Below, piece after piece: positions 16,796 through 25,847 of a stretch of 64,000 nucleotides of DNA. Below the pieces are notes generated by a model that saw nothing but the letters and a program-made list of their open reading frames with translations, did not search any database and had not been told where the DNA came from. Position numbers and translations under genes: made by a program. The DNA lies in assembly GCA_029959555.1 (NCBI GenBank), contig JASCPI010000019.1, forward strand, positions 1-64,000, in the 5' to 3' direction. This stretch comes from Lysobacteraceae bacterium PS02065. Its GTDB lineage: Bacteria; Pseudomonadota; Gammaproteobacteria; Xanthomonadales; Rhodanobacteraceae. Position 1 is the first letter of the stretch. Each line of letters opens with the position of its first letter.

Positions 16796-17251
16796 GTGAG
16801 GGCCATCACACGCATGATCCGATCTGCCGCCGTACTCGCCGCCGGCCTCGCCACGCTGCTGGCGCCGTCACGTTCCGAGGCGCTCAACGGCTGCCTCGAC
16901 GCGGATTTCCTCGACCGCACCGGCCGCGCCGAGCTCGTCGTCGCCAACGACGATCCGACCAACATGTTCCGTTACCGGCCGCGCTGCGCGACGGTCAGCG
17001 AGGGCACGCGCATCGTGTTCCGTGCGGTGCCCACCTTCGGCCACCATCCGCTCTACGGCGGCCTCGTCGCCGGCGGCACGGCGACGATCGATCCCGCGAG
17101 CCCGATCGGATCGATCACGAACGGCACGGAAACCGTGCGCACGCTCGTCGACGCGGGCGAGTTCCCGTACTTCTGCGACTTCCACTACAGCCAGGGCATG
17201 ACCGGCTCGCTGCGCGTCGTGCCGACCCTGTTCGGCAACGGCTTCGACTGA
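16796..17251 (+). CDS. Exported plastocyanin-like cupredoxin with GFD tail
   Basis: A protein of about 150 residues with a signal peptide and a single type 1 copper domain. Ligands can be proposed: a histidine in FGHHPLYGG, and the cysteine, histidine and methionine of YFCDFHYSQGM. It is likely a periplasmic electron carrier or copper-binding protein. The C terminus is TLFGNGFD, matching the tail motif of other exported proteins here. GTG 16796 or ATG 16814 may be the start. It is divergent from the DUF1800 gene across 67 bases. Confidence 0.85.
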   Translation: MRAITRMIRSAAVLAAGLATLLAPSRSEALNGCLDADFLDRTGRAELVVANDDPTNMFRYRPRCATVSEGTRIVFRAVPTFGHHPLYGGLVAGGTATIDPASPIGSITNGTETVRTLVDAGEFPYFCDFHYSQGMTGSLRVVPTLFGNGFD

Positions 17252-17287
17252 TCACGCGCGCCGCCGCCGGCACGCGCGACCGCCGCA

Positions 17288-18358
17288 TCAGGCGACCAGC
17301 GCAGGGTAGTCCGTGTAGCCCTTAGGACCCGGTGCGTAGAACGTCGACGGATCGGCCGCATTGAGCGCCGCCTCGCGCGCGAAGCGCGTAGGCAAGTCGG
17401 GATTCGAGATCGCGAGCGTGCCGTAGACGATCGCGTCGGCGCGGCCCTCGGCCACCGCGGCTTCGCCAGCGGCCTGGTCGAAGCCGCCGTTGAGCAGCAG
17501 CGTGCCGCGGAAGTGCTCACGCGCGATGCGTGCGAGCTCGATCTCCTCGGGGCGGTCGTGCTGGTCGTGGCGGATCTCGAGGAACGCGAGGCCGCGTGAC
17601 GAGGACTGCTCGGCGACGTAACGCACCAGCGCGCGCGGATCGCTGTCGACCATGTCGTTGTACGGCACCAGCGGCGAGATGCGCAGCGCGACGCGGCCCG
17701 CACCGAACACCTCGATCGCCGCATCGACGATCTCGAACAGCAGGCGCGCACGGTTCTCGAGCGAGCCGCCGTAGGCGTCGTCACGATCGTTGAGACCGTC
17801 GCGCAGGAACTGGTCGATCAGGTAGCCGTGCGCACCGTGGATCTGCACGCCGTCGAAACCGGCGGCCTTGGCGCGACGCGCGGCCTGGCGGAACAGGTCG
17901 ACGATGCCGGGCAGTTCGTCGGTGCGCAGGCGCCGCGGCGCCTCGTAGGTCGCCGGCCCCTCGAGCGTGCGCGTCGACGAGCCGACGATCGGCCGGTCGC
18001 TCGAGGAGATCGGCTGCACGCCGTTGATGCCCGAGTGCGCGGCACGACCCGGATGCCAGATCTGCATCATCGCGAGACCGCCGCGCGCGTGCACCGCATC
18101 GGTCACGGCCTTCCAGCCCTCCGCGGTGGCATCGTCGAAGATGCCGCCTTCGGCGATGAAGGCGCTCGCATCGGCGGCGACCATCGTGCACTCGGTGATG
18201 ACGAGGCCGAAACCCGCGCGCTGTGCGTAGTACTCGGCCATGAGCGCGTTCGGCACGTGGGTGGTACCGGCACGCGTGCGCGTGAGCGGCGACATGACGA
18301 CGCGGTTGGCGAGCGCGAGGTCGCCGGCGGCGACGGGCGTGAGCAGCGGTGAGGTCAT
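17288..18358 (-). CDS. Old yellow enzyme family alkene reductase
   Basis: A 356-residue FMN oxidoreductase of the NemA/OYE type that reduces activated C=C bonds or nitro compounds with NADPH. Hallmarks are NRVVMSPLTRTRA near the start, MQIWHPGRAAHS, HGAHGYLIDQFLRDGLNDRDDAYGGSLENRARL with the H-x-x-H/N pair, and a C-terminal LNGGFD and ADAIVYGTLAISNPDLP phosphate-binding region. Length is typical. It stands alone and is divergent from the MATE gene; no regulator is adjacent. Confidence 0.93.
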   Translation of the reverse strand: MTSPLLTPVAAGDLALANRVVMSPLTRTRAGTTHVPNALMAEYYAQRAGFGLVITECTMVAADASAFIAEGGIFDDATAEGWKAVTDAVHARGGLAMMQIWHPGRAAHSGINGVQPISSSDRPIVGSSTRTLEGPATYEAPRRLRTDELPGIVDLFRQAARRAKAAGFDGVQIHGAHGYLIDQFLRDGLNDRDDAYGGSLENRARLLFEIVDAAIEVFGAGRVALRISPLVPYNDMVDSDPRALVRYVAEQSSSRGLAFLEIRHDQHDRPEEIELARIAREHFRGTLLLNGGFDQAAGEAAVAEGRADAIVYGTLAISNPDLPTRFAREAALNAADPSTFYAPGPKGYTDYPALVA

Positions 18359-18556
18359 CGGAAGCGTCCTGGATCATGGGAGGGATCGACGTCGAATACG
18401 ACGCGAAGCCGTCGACGTGCGCACGCCTGCGCCGATATCAAGGCTTCGTCGTGCACACGGCAGTTTTCATGGAGATCGCGCCGCTGCCGATCAACGGTAC
18501 AGGCATATCGTTATGCTGCGCGGCCGGGGTCGCGGGGCCTCGTCGGGGACATCGCG

Positions 18557-19909
18557 ATGAAAGACCTGACCCAGGGTTCGGTGCCGCGCCACCTGGTCGG
18601 CATGGCCGTGCCGATGGCGATCGGCATGCTCGTGCAGACGCTGTACTTCCTCGTCGACCTCTACTTCGTCGCCCGGCTCGGCGACGCCGCGATCGCCGGC
18701 GTGAGCCTCGGCGGCACGGTCATGTTCGTCGTGCTCGGTCTGACCCAGATGCTCGGCGTCGGTACGGTCGCGCTGATCTCGCACGCGGTCGGTCGCAAGG
18801 ACCACGCCGACGCGAACCTCGTGTTCAACCAGTCGCTGGTGCTGTCGGGCGTGTGCGCGGTCGTGTCGCTCGCGGTCGGCTACGGCCTCGGCGGCATCTA
18901 CCTGCGCGCGATCGGTTCCGACGCGTCAACGATCGAGGCCGGCATCACCTATCTGTGGTGGTACCTGCCCGGCCTCGCACTGCAGTTCGCGCTCGTCGCG
19001 ATGGGCTCGGCGCTGCGCGGCACCGGCATCGTCAAGCCGACGATGATCGTGCAGATCGTCACGCTCGCGCTCAACATCGTGCTTGCGCCCGTACTCATCG
19101 CAGGCTGGGGTACGGGCCATGCGCTCGGCGTCGCCGGCGCCGGACTCGCCAGCACCTTGTCGATCCTCGCCGGCGTCGTGCTCATGGCCGCGTACTTCAC
19201 GCGCATGGAGAAGTACGTCGGCTTCGATGCGGCCCAATGGCGACCGCGCTTGGACACGTGGAAGCGCATGTTCTCGATCGGCCTGCCGGCCGGCGGCGAG
19301 TTCGCGCTCATGTTCGTGTTCATGGCGCTGATCTACTTCCTGATCCGTGATTTCGGCACGGCAGCCCAGGCCGGTTTCGGCATCGGCGGACGCGTCATGC
19401 AGTCGATCTTCCTGCCGGCGATGGCGATCGCGTTCTCGGTGCCCGCCGTGGCCGGCCAGAACGCCGGCGCAGGCTTGGCCGACCGCGTGCGCGAGACGTT
19501 CCGCTCGGCCGTGCTCATGAGCGCGGTGGTCATGTTCGCGCTGACGCTGCTCTGCCAGTGGCAGCCGCATGCGCTGATCGGCATGCTCAGCCACGAGCCC
19601 GAGGTCATCGAGGTCGGCGGACGCTTCCTGCAGATCATCTCGTGGAACTTCGTCGCGCAAGGCATCATCTTCACGTGCTCGGGCATGTTCCAGGCCATGC
19701 GCAACACCTGGCCCGCGCTGCTGAGCACCTCGCTGCGCCTGGTCTCGTTCGCGATCCCCGCGCTGTACCTGTCGCACCAGCCCGGCTTCCGCATCGAGCA
19801 CGTCTGGTACTGCTCGGTCGCGACCGTCGCGCTGCAGGCCGTGCTGAGCTTCGTGCTGGTGCGGCGGGAGATGGCGAAGCGGTTGGGAGTTGTTGCCGCT
19901 CCGCGCTGA
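18557..19909 (+). CDS. MATE family efflux transporter
   Basis: A 450-residue inner-membrane protein with about 12 hydrophobic segments. The opening KDLTQGSVPRHLVGMAVPMAIGMLVQTLYFLVDLYFVARLG is a MATE N-lobe, and the internal repeat starts near RLDTWKRMFSIGLPAGGEF. These carriers export drugs or cationic compounds using a sodium or proton gradient; the substrate is unknown. ATG 18557 follows a 198-base divergent gap to the alkene reductase. A repeat element follows the gene. Confidence 0.93.
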   Translation: MKDLTQGSVPRHLVGMAVPMAIGMLVQTLYFLVDLYFVARLGDAAIAGVSLGGTVMFVVLGLTQMLGVGTVALISHAVGRKDHADANLVFNQSLVLSGVCAVVSLAVGYGLGGIYLRAIGSDASTIEAGITYLWWYLPGLALQFALVAMGSALRGTGIVKPTMIVQIVTLALNIVLAPVLIAGWGTGHALGVAGAGLASTLSILAGVVLMAAYFTRMEKYVGFDAAQWRPRLDTWKRMFSIGLPAGGEFALMFVFMALIYFLIRDFGTAAQAGFGIGGRVMQSIFLPAMAIAFSVPAVAGQNAGAGLADRVRETFRSAVLMSAVVMFALTLLCQWQPHALIGMLSHEPEVIEVGGRFLQIISWNFVAQGIIFTCSGMFQAMRNTWPALLSTSLRLVSFAIPALYLSHQPGFRIEHVWYCSVATVALQAVLSFVLVRREMAKRLGVVAAPR

Positions 19910-20381
19910 TGGCGTAGGAGTGGTCGACTGACGCTGCTCCTGTTGGGCGGTGAAGGTGCAGCTGCGATCCGCTGCAGAATCGACGTCATCCCGGCAGAAG
20001 CCGGAGGAGCTTCACAACAGCGCGCAGCGCTGGTCATCCCCTTGGGCGTTACGTCGAAAGGCGCCGTTCCGAGTCTTCGAAGACGTCCTTCTCGCATGCT
20101 GCGAGCCGCACTTCATACGGCCGCTTGAGGGGATCCCGGCTTCCGCCGGGATGACGTTGTAGGCTCATGCGAGCCCGCACGAGGACGTGGCGCTTACTGC
20201 ACCACTGGGACGACCCCCGAGTGATCTCTACGGTGCACGAGCCAGTATCGTCGCAAACATGAGGGAGAGCAGCGATCGCTCCTCGCGCACTCTCCACCGA
20301 TACGTGCGGATGTGCTCTCCGCCACCGATTGCACCTTGCAGCCCGGCCTAGACTCGCACCATCCCGCCTCGGCACCGTCTC
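19910..20381. other. Intergenic gap with REPIN-like element
   Basis: About 470 bases between two plus-strand genes. The stretch 19985-20155 is repeat; the remainder up to 20381 contains only the presumed promoter of the beta-helix gene, which I could not place. Confidence 0.6.
19985..20155. repeat. GTCATCCCGGC REPIN-like element, copy 1
   Basis: The left end GTCATCCCGGCAGAAGCCGG and right end GATCCCGGCTTCCGCCGGGA...GAC are inverted copies, each able to form its own small hairpin, joined by about 110 bases. The left end contains AACAGCGCGCAGCGCTGGTC, shared with the copy at 47816. Confidence 0.8.
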
Positions 20382-21560
20382 ATGCGCAACCCCCGCATCA
20401 TCGCGAGCCTGGCCCTTGCGACCAGCGCACCGACCACCCACGCCGCGATCCTCGACGTCGGTCCCGGTCATCCCTACGCGACGCCGTGCGCGGCGATCGC
20501 CGCCTCGAACGACGGCGACACGATCCGCATCGATGCGGCCGGACAGTACGCCGGCAACGTCTGCGCGTGGTCGCGCAACGGGCTCACGATCCTCGGCGTC
20601 AACGGACGTCCGCACATCGACGCGGCCGGGCAGGCCGCGCAGGGCAAGGCGATCTGGGTCATCGTCGGCCAGGGCACGACGATCGACAACATCGAGCTCA
20701 GCGGCGCGGCGGTGCCCGATCGCAACGGCGCGGGCATCCGCCAGGAAGGTCGCGACCTCACCGTGCGCAACAGCTGGTTCCATGACAACGAGAACGGCAT
20801 CCTCGCCAACGACGTCGCGGGCAGCACGATCGTCATCGAGAACAGCATCTTCGAGCGCAACGGCGACGGCCGTGGCCAGGCCCACAACCTCTACATCGGG
20901 CGCATCGACACGCTCGTGTTCCGCCACAACTGGTCGCGCCTCGCGAGCGTGGGCCACCTGCTCAAGTCGCGCGCCCGCGTGAACCACATCGTGTCCAACC
21001 GCCTCACCGGCGAGACCGGCGGCACCGCGAGCTACGAGATCAACATCGCCAACGGCGGGCTCGCGTTCGTGATCGGCAACCTGATCGAACAACCGCCGAC
21101 CACGCAGAACGGCGCGATGCTCGACTACCTCAGCGAGAGCAATCCGCACCCCGACAACCGCCTGTTCGTGGTCAACAACACGTTCGTCAACAACCGCGGC
21201 AGCGGCACGTTCGTGCAGATCGGCGCGAGCGCGAGTCCTGCCCTGCTGCGCAACAACCTGTTCGTCGGCGGCGGCAACGTCACCACGCAGGCGGCCGCCG
21301 TGCGCGACCACAACCTCGCCGCACCGAGCGTAGCGTTCGTCGACGCCGCGCAGTACGACTACCGCCTCGTCGCGGGTTCGGCCGCGATCGACGTCGGCAC
21401 CGACCCGGGCACGGGTGCCGGCCAGTCGCTCGTACCGACCTCGGCCTACGTGCATCCCGCCTCCGGAATGCCGCGCACGACGAACGGGATCATCGATGTG
21501 GGTGCTTACGAGTTCGGCGACGGCCCGCTGTTCGCCGACGGCTTCGACGGCGTGCCGTGA
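20382..21560 (+). CDS. Secreted right-handed parallel beta-helix protein
   Basis: A 392-residue exported protein with signal peptide (cleavage near THAAI). Repeats rich in I, N and G (TIDNIELSGAAV, LTVRNSWFHDN, IVIENSIFERN, LFVVNNTFVNN) make up a pectate-lyase-like beta-helix of about 10 coils. No catalytic set of a known lyase could be picked out, so substrate is unknown; polysaccharide binding or cleavage is likely. It ends in LFADGFDGVP, close to the GF(E/D) tail of other exported proteins here. Confidence 0.85.
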   Translation: MRNPRIIASLALATSAPTTHAAILDVGPGHPYATPCAAIAASNDGDTIRIDAAGQYAGNVCAWSRNGLTILGVNGRPHIDAAGQAAQGKAIWVIVGQGTTIDNIELSGAAVPDRNGAGIRQEGRDLTVRNSWFHDNENGILANDVAGSTIVIENSIFERNGDGRGQAHNLYIGRIDTLVFRHNWSRLASVGHLLKSRARVNHIVSNRLTGETGGTASYEINIANGGLAFVIGNLIEQPPTTQNGAMLDYLSESNPHPDNRLFVVNNTFVNNRGSGTFVQIGASASPALLRNNLFVGGGNVTTQAAAVRDHNLAAPSVAFVDAAQYDYRLVAGSAAIDVGTDPGTGAGQSLVPTSAYVHPASGMPRTTNGIIDVGAYEFGDGPLFADGFDGVP

Positions 21561-21581
21561 CGCCGCGTAACGTCGCGCGGA

Positions 21582-22067
21582 TCAGCGCGCGAGGACTTTC
21601 GCGACCAGCGTGAGCTGCAAGGCCCAGCCGCCCTCGTTGGCGCGGTACGCCTCGTCGCGACGTGACTCTGGCAACGCGTCGTAGCCGGATTCCGTGATCA
21701 CGAGACGCGTACCGGCTTCGGCTTCCTCGAGTTCGAACGCCACCGTCGTCATCGGCTCGCTGTCGTAGTCGGTCGCCTTGTCGACCGCGTACGGATGCCA
21801 GCGGAACACGAGCGCGTGCGGCGGCTCGACACGCTCGACGTCGATGACGAACGCCATGCCCGCATACGGCGCCTGCATCGCGGCGATCGCGGCGTCGACC
21901 TGTGTCGGCACGATGCGTCCGGCGAGCCGCTCGCCGGGCACGAAGGCCTCGCCGTCGAACGCGACGCCGAACCACGTGCCGAACGCGGCCGGCGTGCCGA
22001 TCGCCTGCCACGCGCGTTCGCGCGTCGCGTCGAGGATCGTGGTCTTGACGATGCGATCGGTGTCCAT
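21582..22067 (-). CDS. SRPBCC/AHSA1 domain protein
   Basis: A 161-residue START-like protein. The opening DRIVKTTILDATRERAWQAI, the W-F-G segment near residue 30 and the closing GGWALQLTLVAKVL helix are typical of AHSA1-type SRPBCC proteins, which bind hydrophobic ligands or act in stress responses. No catalytic role can be assigned. ATG 22067 is preferred to 22115, which lies in the divergent promoter region of the HD gene. Confidence 0.85.
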   Translation of the reverse strand: MDTDRIVKTTILDATRERAWQAIGTPAAFGTWFGVAFDGEAFVPGERLAGRIVPTQVDAAIAAMQAPYAGMAFVIDVERVEPPHALVFRWHPYAVDKATDYDSEPMTTVAFELEEAEAGTRLVITESGYDALPESRRDEAYRANEGGWALQLTLVAKVLAR

Positions 22068-22150
22068 GGCGGTCGTCCGTTCCGGAATTCGATGAAGCCT
22101 ATCAAAGGCGCCCATGGCATTCCGGCTCGCGTCGACCTAGGCTTCGACGC

Positions 22151-22774
22151 ATGAACGACATCACCGCCATCCATCCACGCGGCGCGGCCGCCGTCGCGGC
22201 GCGACTCGCGTTTCTCGCCGAGATCGACCAGCTCAAGCGCGTCGATCGCCAGTCGCTGATCACGGGACGCTCGCGCCGCGAGAACTCCGCCGAGCATTCA
22301 TGGCACCTCGCGCTGTTCGCGCTCGTGTTCGCCGACGACATGCCCGGCGTCGACGTCCTCACCGTCGTGCGCATGCTGCTGATCCACGACATCGTCGAGA
22401 TCGACGTCGGCGACGCGCCGATCCACGCATCGGCTGTCGACCGCGCCGACATCGCGCAGCGCGAACGCGCGGCGGCGCGGCGTATCTTCGGCATGCTGCC
22501 GGGCGAACAAGGTACGGCTTTCGAAGCGCTGTGGACCGAGTTCGAAGCCGGCGAGACGGCCAACGCGCGCATGGCCAAGGCGCTCGACCGTCTGCAACCA
22601 CTGCTGCTCAACACCCTGACCGACGGCGGCACTTGGGCGGAAAGCGGCGTCACCGAGGAGCAGGTCCACGCGCGTTACGGCCCCGTCATCGAAGCCGGTT
22701 CGCCGGCGCTGTGGGCGGCGGCCAAGGATCGCGTGCGTGCCCACTTCGCCAAGCACCCGCGCAACGACGTCTGA
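22151..22774 (+). CDS. HD-domain hydrolase, YfbR-like 5'-nucleotidase type
   Basis: A 207-residue HD phosphohydrolase. The metal ligands are visible as the histidine of SAEHSWHLA, the HD pair in LLIHDIVEIDVGD and a later aspartate in KALDRLQ. Architecture and length match the YfbR/HD_3 group, which removes phosphate from deoxynucleoside 5'-monophosphates; exact substrate is not proven. It is divergent from the SRPBCC gene. Confidence 0.88.
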   Translation: MNDITAIHPRGAAAVAARLAFLAEIDQLKRVDRQSLITGRSRRENSAEHSWHLALFALVFADDMPGVDVLTVVRMLLIHDIVEIDVGDAPIHASAVDRADIAQRERAAARRIFGMLPGEQGTAFEALWTEFEAGETANARMAKALDRLQPLLLNTLTDGGTWAESGVTEEQVHARYGPVIEAGSPALWAAAKDRVRAHFAKHPRNDV

Positions 22775-23012
22775 CACGACCTTGCCTAGAGGGTCGTTCG
22801 GCCCCGACATCGACGACAGTGCGCGATGTCGCGATGCGGGTCGGGCGTTTGCCTGGTCGGCGAGTCTTTCGGCGTCAGGGGCGGCGGGATCTGTCACCTT
22901 CATGAATCACGAGCGTGAGCGTCGTCACATGAGCTGATCCGCTCACGGTGCGTTGGCAAAGCGTGTGCGACACCTCGCCCATCCAGGCCTCTGCGCCAAC
23001 GGCGAGCACACC

Positions 23013-23360
23013 ATGACGACCACGACCGCACGTTCCGCCCTTCTCGATCGCGGCGTTCCGATCACGCGCTGTGGTGACGTCTCCGGGGGGCATTGGGAAG
23101 CGATCGCGTGCATCGAGGCGGACGGCCGCCTGTCGGCGACCCATCTGCATGCCTGGCACGGATTCGCGACGGCGCCGTATCGTCTCGAACCGGGCGGCGC
23201 GTCGTACGACAGCGAGCACGCACTCGAGTCCGCGATGTCCGCGATCACGACGCATTTCTTCCTCAGGCTCTCGTCGAGAGCCAGGAGCCATCACGGCTCC
23301 ATGCCTCAGGAGCGTCATCATGGAATCCAGGATCACGGTCATCACGCTCGGCGTCGATGA
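23013..23360 (+). CDS. Small hypothetical protein
   Basis: A 115-residue frame of unknown family. The first 85 residues have normal codon use for this genome (HWEAIACIEADGRLSATHLHAWHGFATAPYRLEPGG); the last 30 are His/Arg-rich and overlap the next gene by 41 bases in another frame. The real protein may end as drawn, or the 3' end may have suffered a frameshift. No motif, signal peptide or membrane segment is seen. Confidence 0.5.
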   Translation: MTTTTARSALLDRGVPITRCGDVSGGHWEAIACIEADGRLSATHLHAWHGFATAPYRLEPGGASYDSEHALESAMSAITTHFFLRLSSRARSHHGSMPQERHHGIQDHGHHARRR

Positions 23361-23736
23361 CCTCGAGGCATCGCTGCGCTTCTATCGTGACGAGCTCGGC
23401 TTCGCCACGCCGGGTATCGTCGGCGAGGGCATCGAGCATGGCGCCGTCGTGTTCATCGATCTGCAGCCCGGCCTTCGCCTCGCACTCTGGCCACGCAGTT
23501 CGATCGCACACGACACGGGGCTACCCCTCGGAACGGCGAGCTCGACGGAACTGACGCTGGGGCACAACGTCGATGCGAAGGACGAGGTCGACGCGATCAT
23601 GGAGGTCGCGAGATCGGCGCGTGCCACGATCGTGAAGGAGGCCGGGACGACGTCCTGGGGCGGCTACTCGGGCTACTTCAGGGACCCCGACGGCCATCTG
23701 TGGGAGATCGTCTGGAATCCGGAGTGGTCGGGTTGA
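23320..23736 (+). CDS. VOC (glyoxalase/bleomycin resistance) family protein
   Basis: A 138-residue protein with the VOC fold: RITVITLGVDDLEASLRFYRDELGF at the start and GYSGYFRDPDGHLWEIVWNPEW at the end, the usual beta-alpha-beta-beta-beta modules with a metal-binding glutamate in WEIVWNP. Members are dioxygenases, glyoxalases or antibiotic-binding proteins; the substrate cannot be told. AGGAG lies seven bases before ATG 23320. Confidence 0.9.
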   Translation: MESRITVITLGVDDLEASLRFYRDELGFATPGIVGEGIEHGAVVFIDLQPGLRLALWPRSSIAHDTGLPLGTASSTELTLGHNVDAKDEVDAIMEVARSARATIVKEAGTTSWGGYSGYFRDPDGHLWEIVWNPEWSG

Positions 23737-24165
23737 TCGCTCGTGCTAGCCGCAGCGCAGATGAGTCCCCGGGTCGTTGCGGTTAGTGAAGCTCGTCGAT
23801 CGGAATGGATTCGAATCGTTCGCTGCCGAGGTGCACAATGAAGTCGAGACTGCAGTACAGCAGCACTAGGCATCGCTCTCTGGCCTCGCTTCTGTATTGC
23901 TCAGTCGCCAGGCTGGTGGATGCCTCCTATCGGCGGCCCGACGGCGGGCGCAATGTATTTGTCTCCCTCCTCGATTCCATCGACGTCAATGTCGGTCGAG
24001 GTCATGTAGACGCCGATCGAGCGGGTGACAAGGGTCAGGTTGCGACAGGGATCCGCGACCGACAGTGATCGATATCACTGGGCCGGAGCGAGGGTATCCT
24101 GCTTGACTGAGGTTCCTGCGATCAACATCAGGATTGGAGCAAAAGTGGAAAGGAGTCATCGAGGT
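23737..24165. other. Low-G+C intergenic stretch
   Basis: About 430 bases, visibly less G+C-rich than the surroundings. There is no supported gene. It holds the inverted repeat CAGTGAT-cgat-ATCACTG at 24063-24080, about 85 bases before the next start, which could be an operator. Confidence 0.5.
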
Positions 24166-25203
24166 ATGGCAAGTACAATCATTTCGTATGCTCGCTTCCT
24201 GGTTCTCGGATGTATGGCGCTAGCGGGAGGTAGTCCCGAGAATGTGCTTGCAGAGACTTGGAGCGAGCCTTGGCACCGCGAAGTTCTTCTTCGCTCCGAT
24301 TCACTGGCTGAAGTCGAGTTCTTGCGGAAGCGTCGCGACAGTATCGAGGTGCGTGTGTTGGGGGTTCTGGCGGGAGAAAGCTTGCCGGAGCGCGTTCGAA
24401 TCGCGAGCCCGGCAAAGGTGTCGTTGACGTCCGCGAGTGGGCACAGGGAAGAGTTGTCACCCTGGATCGATCCTGGCCGACGCTACTTCGTTCTGCTCGC
24501 GCGAGACGGAAAGGTTTGGCGACTTCAAAGCCCCAGTTCCGGTGCCGACGACGTGATGCCGGGAGGACAAGTAGCCGCGACATACCGCATCAGCTTTACC
24601 AAGGCCGTGCAGTCAGAATCCGAGTACCGACGGCTTCAGTCGTGCGTGTTCAATGTCGTGAAGAAGCGACCTTGCGATGTCGAAGCCCTTTCCGATTTGC
24701 TCGTCACACCGTTGCACGAGCCGGCCTCGGGTCTAGGGCCCGACGTTAGCGCTGACGAAGCTTCTCGCTTTTTTAAGCAGCATGCTGCGATGGAATCCTC
24801 TTACCTGTTGCGGAAGCCGCTCCAGCCGAAACAGATGGAGCCATTTCTCGAACACGGGTTTTTTCATACCCAGGTATCCGCCGTCAGGGCGCTTGCCGTG
24901 ATCAACGACATTCACGCGACAGAACGTCTCGAGAGCTTCGTTCGTGACGGTTCCCGAACGGGCGTCGCCCGCAGCATGGCGATCGTCATGCTCGCCGAGC
25001 GTGGGGAGGTCGAGACGATCAAGAGATTGCAGTTGGAGGTCGACGACTTGGCGGACATCGATGCCGAGTCCCAACTGCCGATCCCGAGCATCATGGATCC
25101 GAGGATTGGCACGTGGTTTCCCGGCACGGTTCGCGACGCCATCCGTTCGGCGTGCGGAGAACGCATGTCGTGCGATCCGAAATTGAAGCAGGGGTCAAAG
25201 TAA
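24166..25203 (+). CDS. Exported protein of unknown function, atypical composition
   Basis: A 345-residue protein with an N-terminal hydrophobic segment (FLVLGCMALAGG) that may be a signal or lipoprotein signal peptide. An N-terminal beta-rich domain (residues about 30-130) is followed by a helical C-terminal part with HEAT-like units (FHTQVSAVRALAVINDIHATERLESF, GVARSMAIVMLAERGEVETIKRL). Codon use is less G/C-biased than that of neighbours, which suggests recent acquisition. The stop lies inside the left arm of a GGGGTC repeat, so the last residues are repeat-encoded. AAGGAG lies ten bases before the ATG. Confidence 0.75.
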   Translation: MASTIISYARFLVLGCMALAGGSPENVLAETWSEPWHREVLLRSDSLAEVEFLRKRRDSIEVRVLGVLAGESLPERVRIASPAKVSLTSASGHREELSPWIDPGRRYFVLLARDGKVWRLQSPSSGADDVMPGGQVAATYRISFTKAVQSESEYRRLQSCVFNVVKKRPCDVEALSDLLVTPLHEPASGLGPDVSADEASRFFKQHAAMESSYLLRKPLQPKQMEPFLEHGFFHTQVSAVRALAVINDIHATERLESFVRDGSRTGVARSMAIVMLAERGEVETIKRLQLEVDDLADIDAESQLPIPSIMDPRIGTWFPGTVRDAIRSACGERMSCDPKLKQGSK

Positions 25204-25263
25204 AGAATGGGGCGGCTTAGTCATTTCAATCGGGGAAAGACCGCAGGAAATGAACCTGTCCCC
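25191..25263. repeat. GGGGTC inverted repeat, degenerate copy 3
   Basis: The left arm GGGGTCAAAGTAAAG and right arm GGAAATGAACCTGTCCCC form a diverged copy of the family at 11816 and 12624. It contains the stop codon of the preceding gene. Confidence 0.6.
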
Positions 25264-25472
25264 GTTTCCTCGGATGTGCGTGCGCATGGCGCTTGGGCAC
25301 GCGATGGCGACGACAAGAAGAAAGTAGACCCTTTTGACAAACCAGCGCTAGTCCGGGCCCGTGCTTGGGGCGGGCTCTACATCCATTCTTGAGGTCTCGA
25401 CTGCAAGAGCTTTTGACCAACCCCACAGAGCCTGATCGAGCTCGAGCGTGCGGGTCGATCGTCGCAGGCGGA

Positions 25473-25847
25473 TCAGGCACTTCCTGCCCGGGATCGCAGT
25501 GAAAGGCAGTACACGAACGTCACCGCGATGCCCGAAAGCACCGCCGCGCATCCACCTGCCACCGCGACAGGCAGTGGCGCGAACATCCACAAGCCGGCGT
25601 AGACGATCCCGCTCAGCACCATGACCCAGCCACCGACGCGCGCGACACGTCGAGCCAAGACCTGTGGCACGAACGCCTTCGGCATGCGGTTGCCGTACCA
25701 CACGAGCATGAGACCGATCGCGCCCATGACGATGCGCGTCACGGTGTCGCCTTCGACAAGGCCGAGCTTGCGCGCGAGTGTCGCCACGAGGGCCAATCCG
25801 ATGAGGCCCACCGCCCACGCGATGCTTCCACGGATGTCGCTGTTCAT
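25473..25847 (-). CDS. SdpI-like membrane protein
   Basis: A 124-residue membrane protein with four hydrophobic helices. LMLVWYGNRMPKAF resembles the GN-x-x-PK segment of SdpI-type immunity/sensor proteins, and the gene overlaps an SdpR-like repressor gene by four bases (ATGA). In the Bacillus model SdpI ties up the SdpR repressor at the membrane when toxin is present; whether this pair works so is inference. No toxin gene is adjacent. Confidence 0.7.
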   Translation of the reverse strand: MNSDIRGSIAWAVGLIGLALVATLARKLGLVEGDTVTRIVMGAIGLMLVWYGNRMPKAFVPQVLARRVARVGGWVMVLSGIVYAGLWMFAPLPVAVAGGCAAVLSGIAVTFVYCLSLRSRAGSA

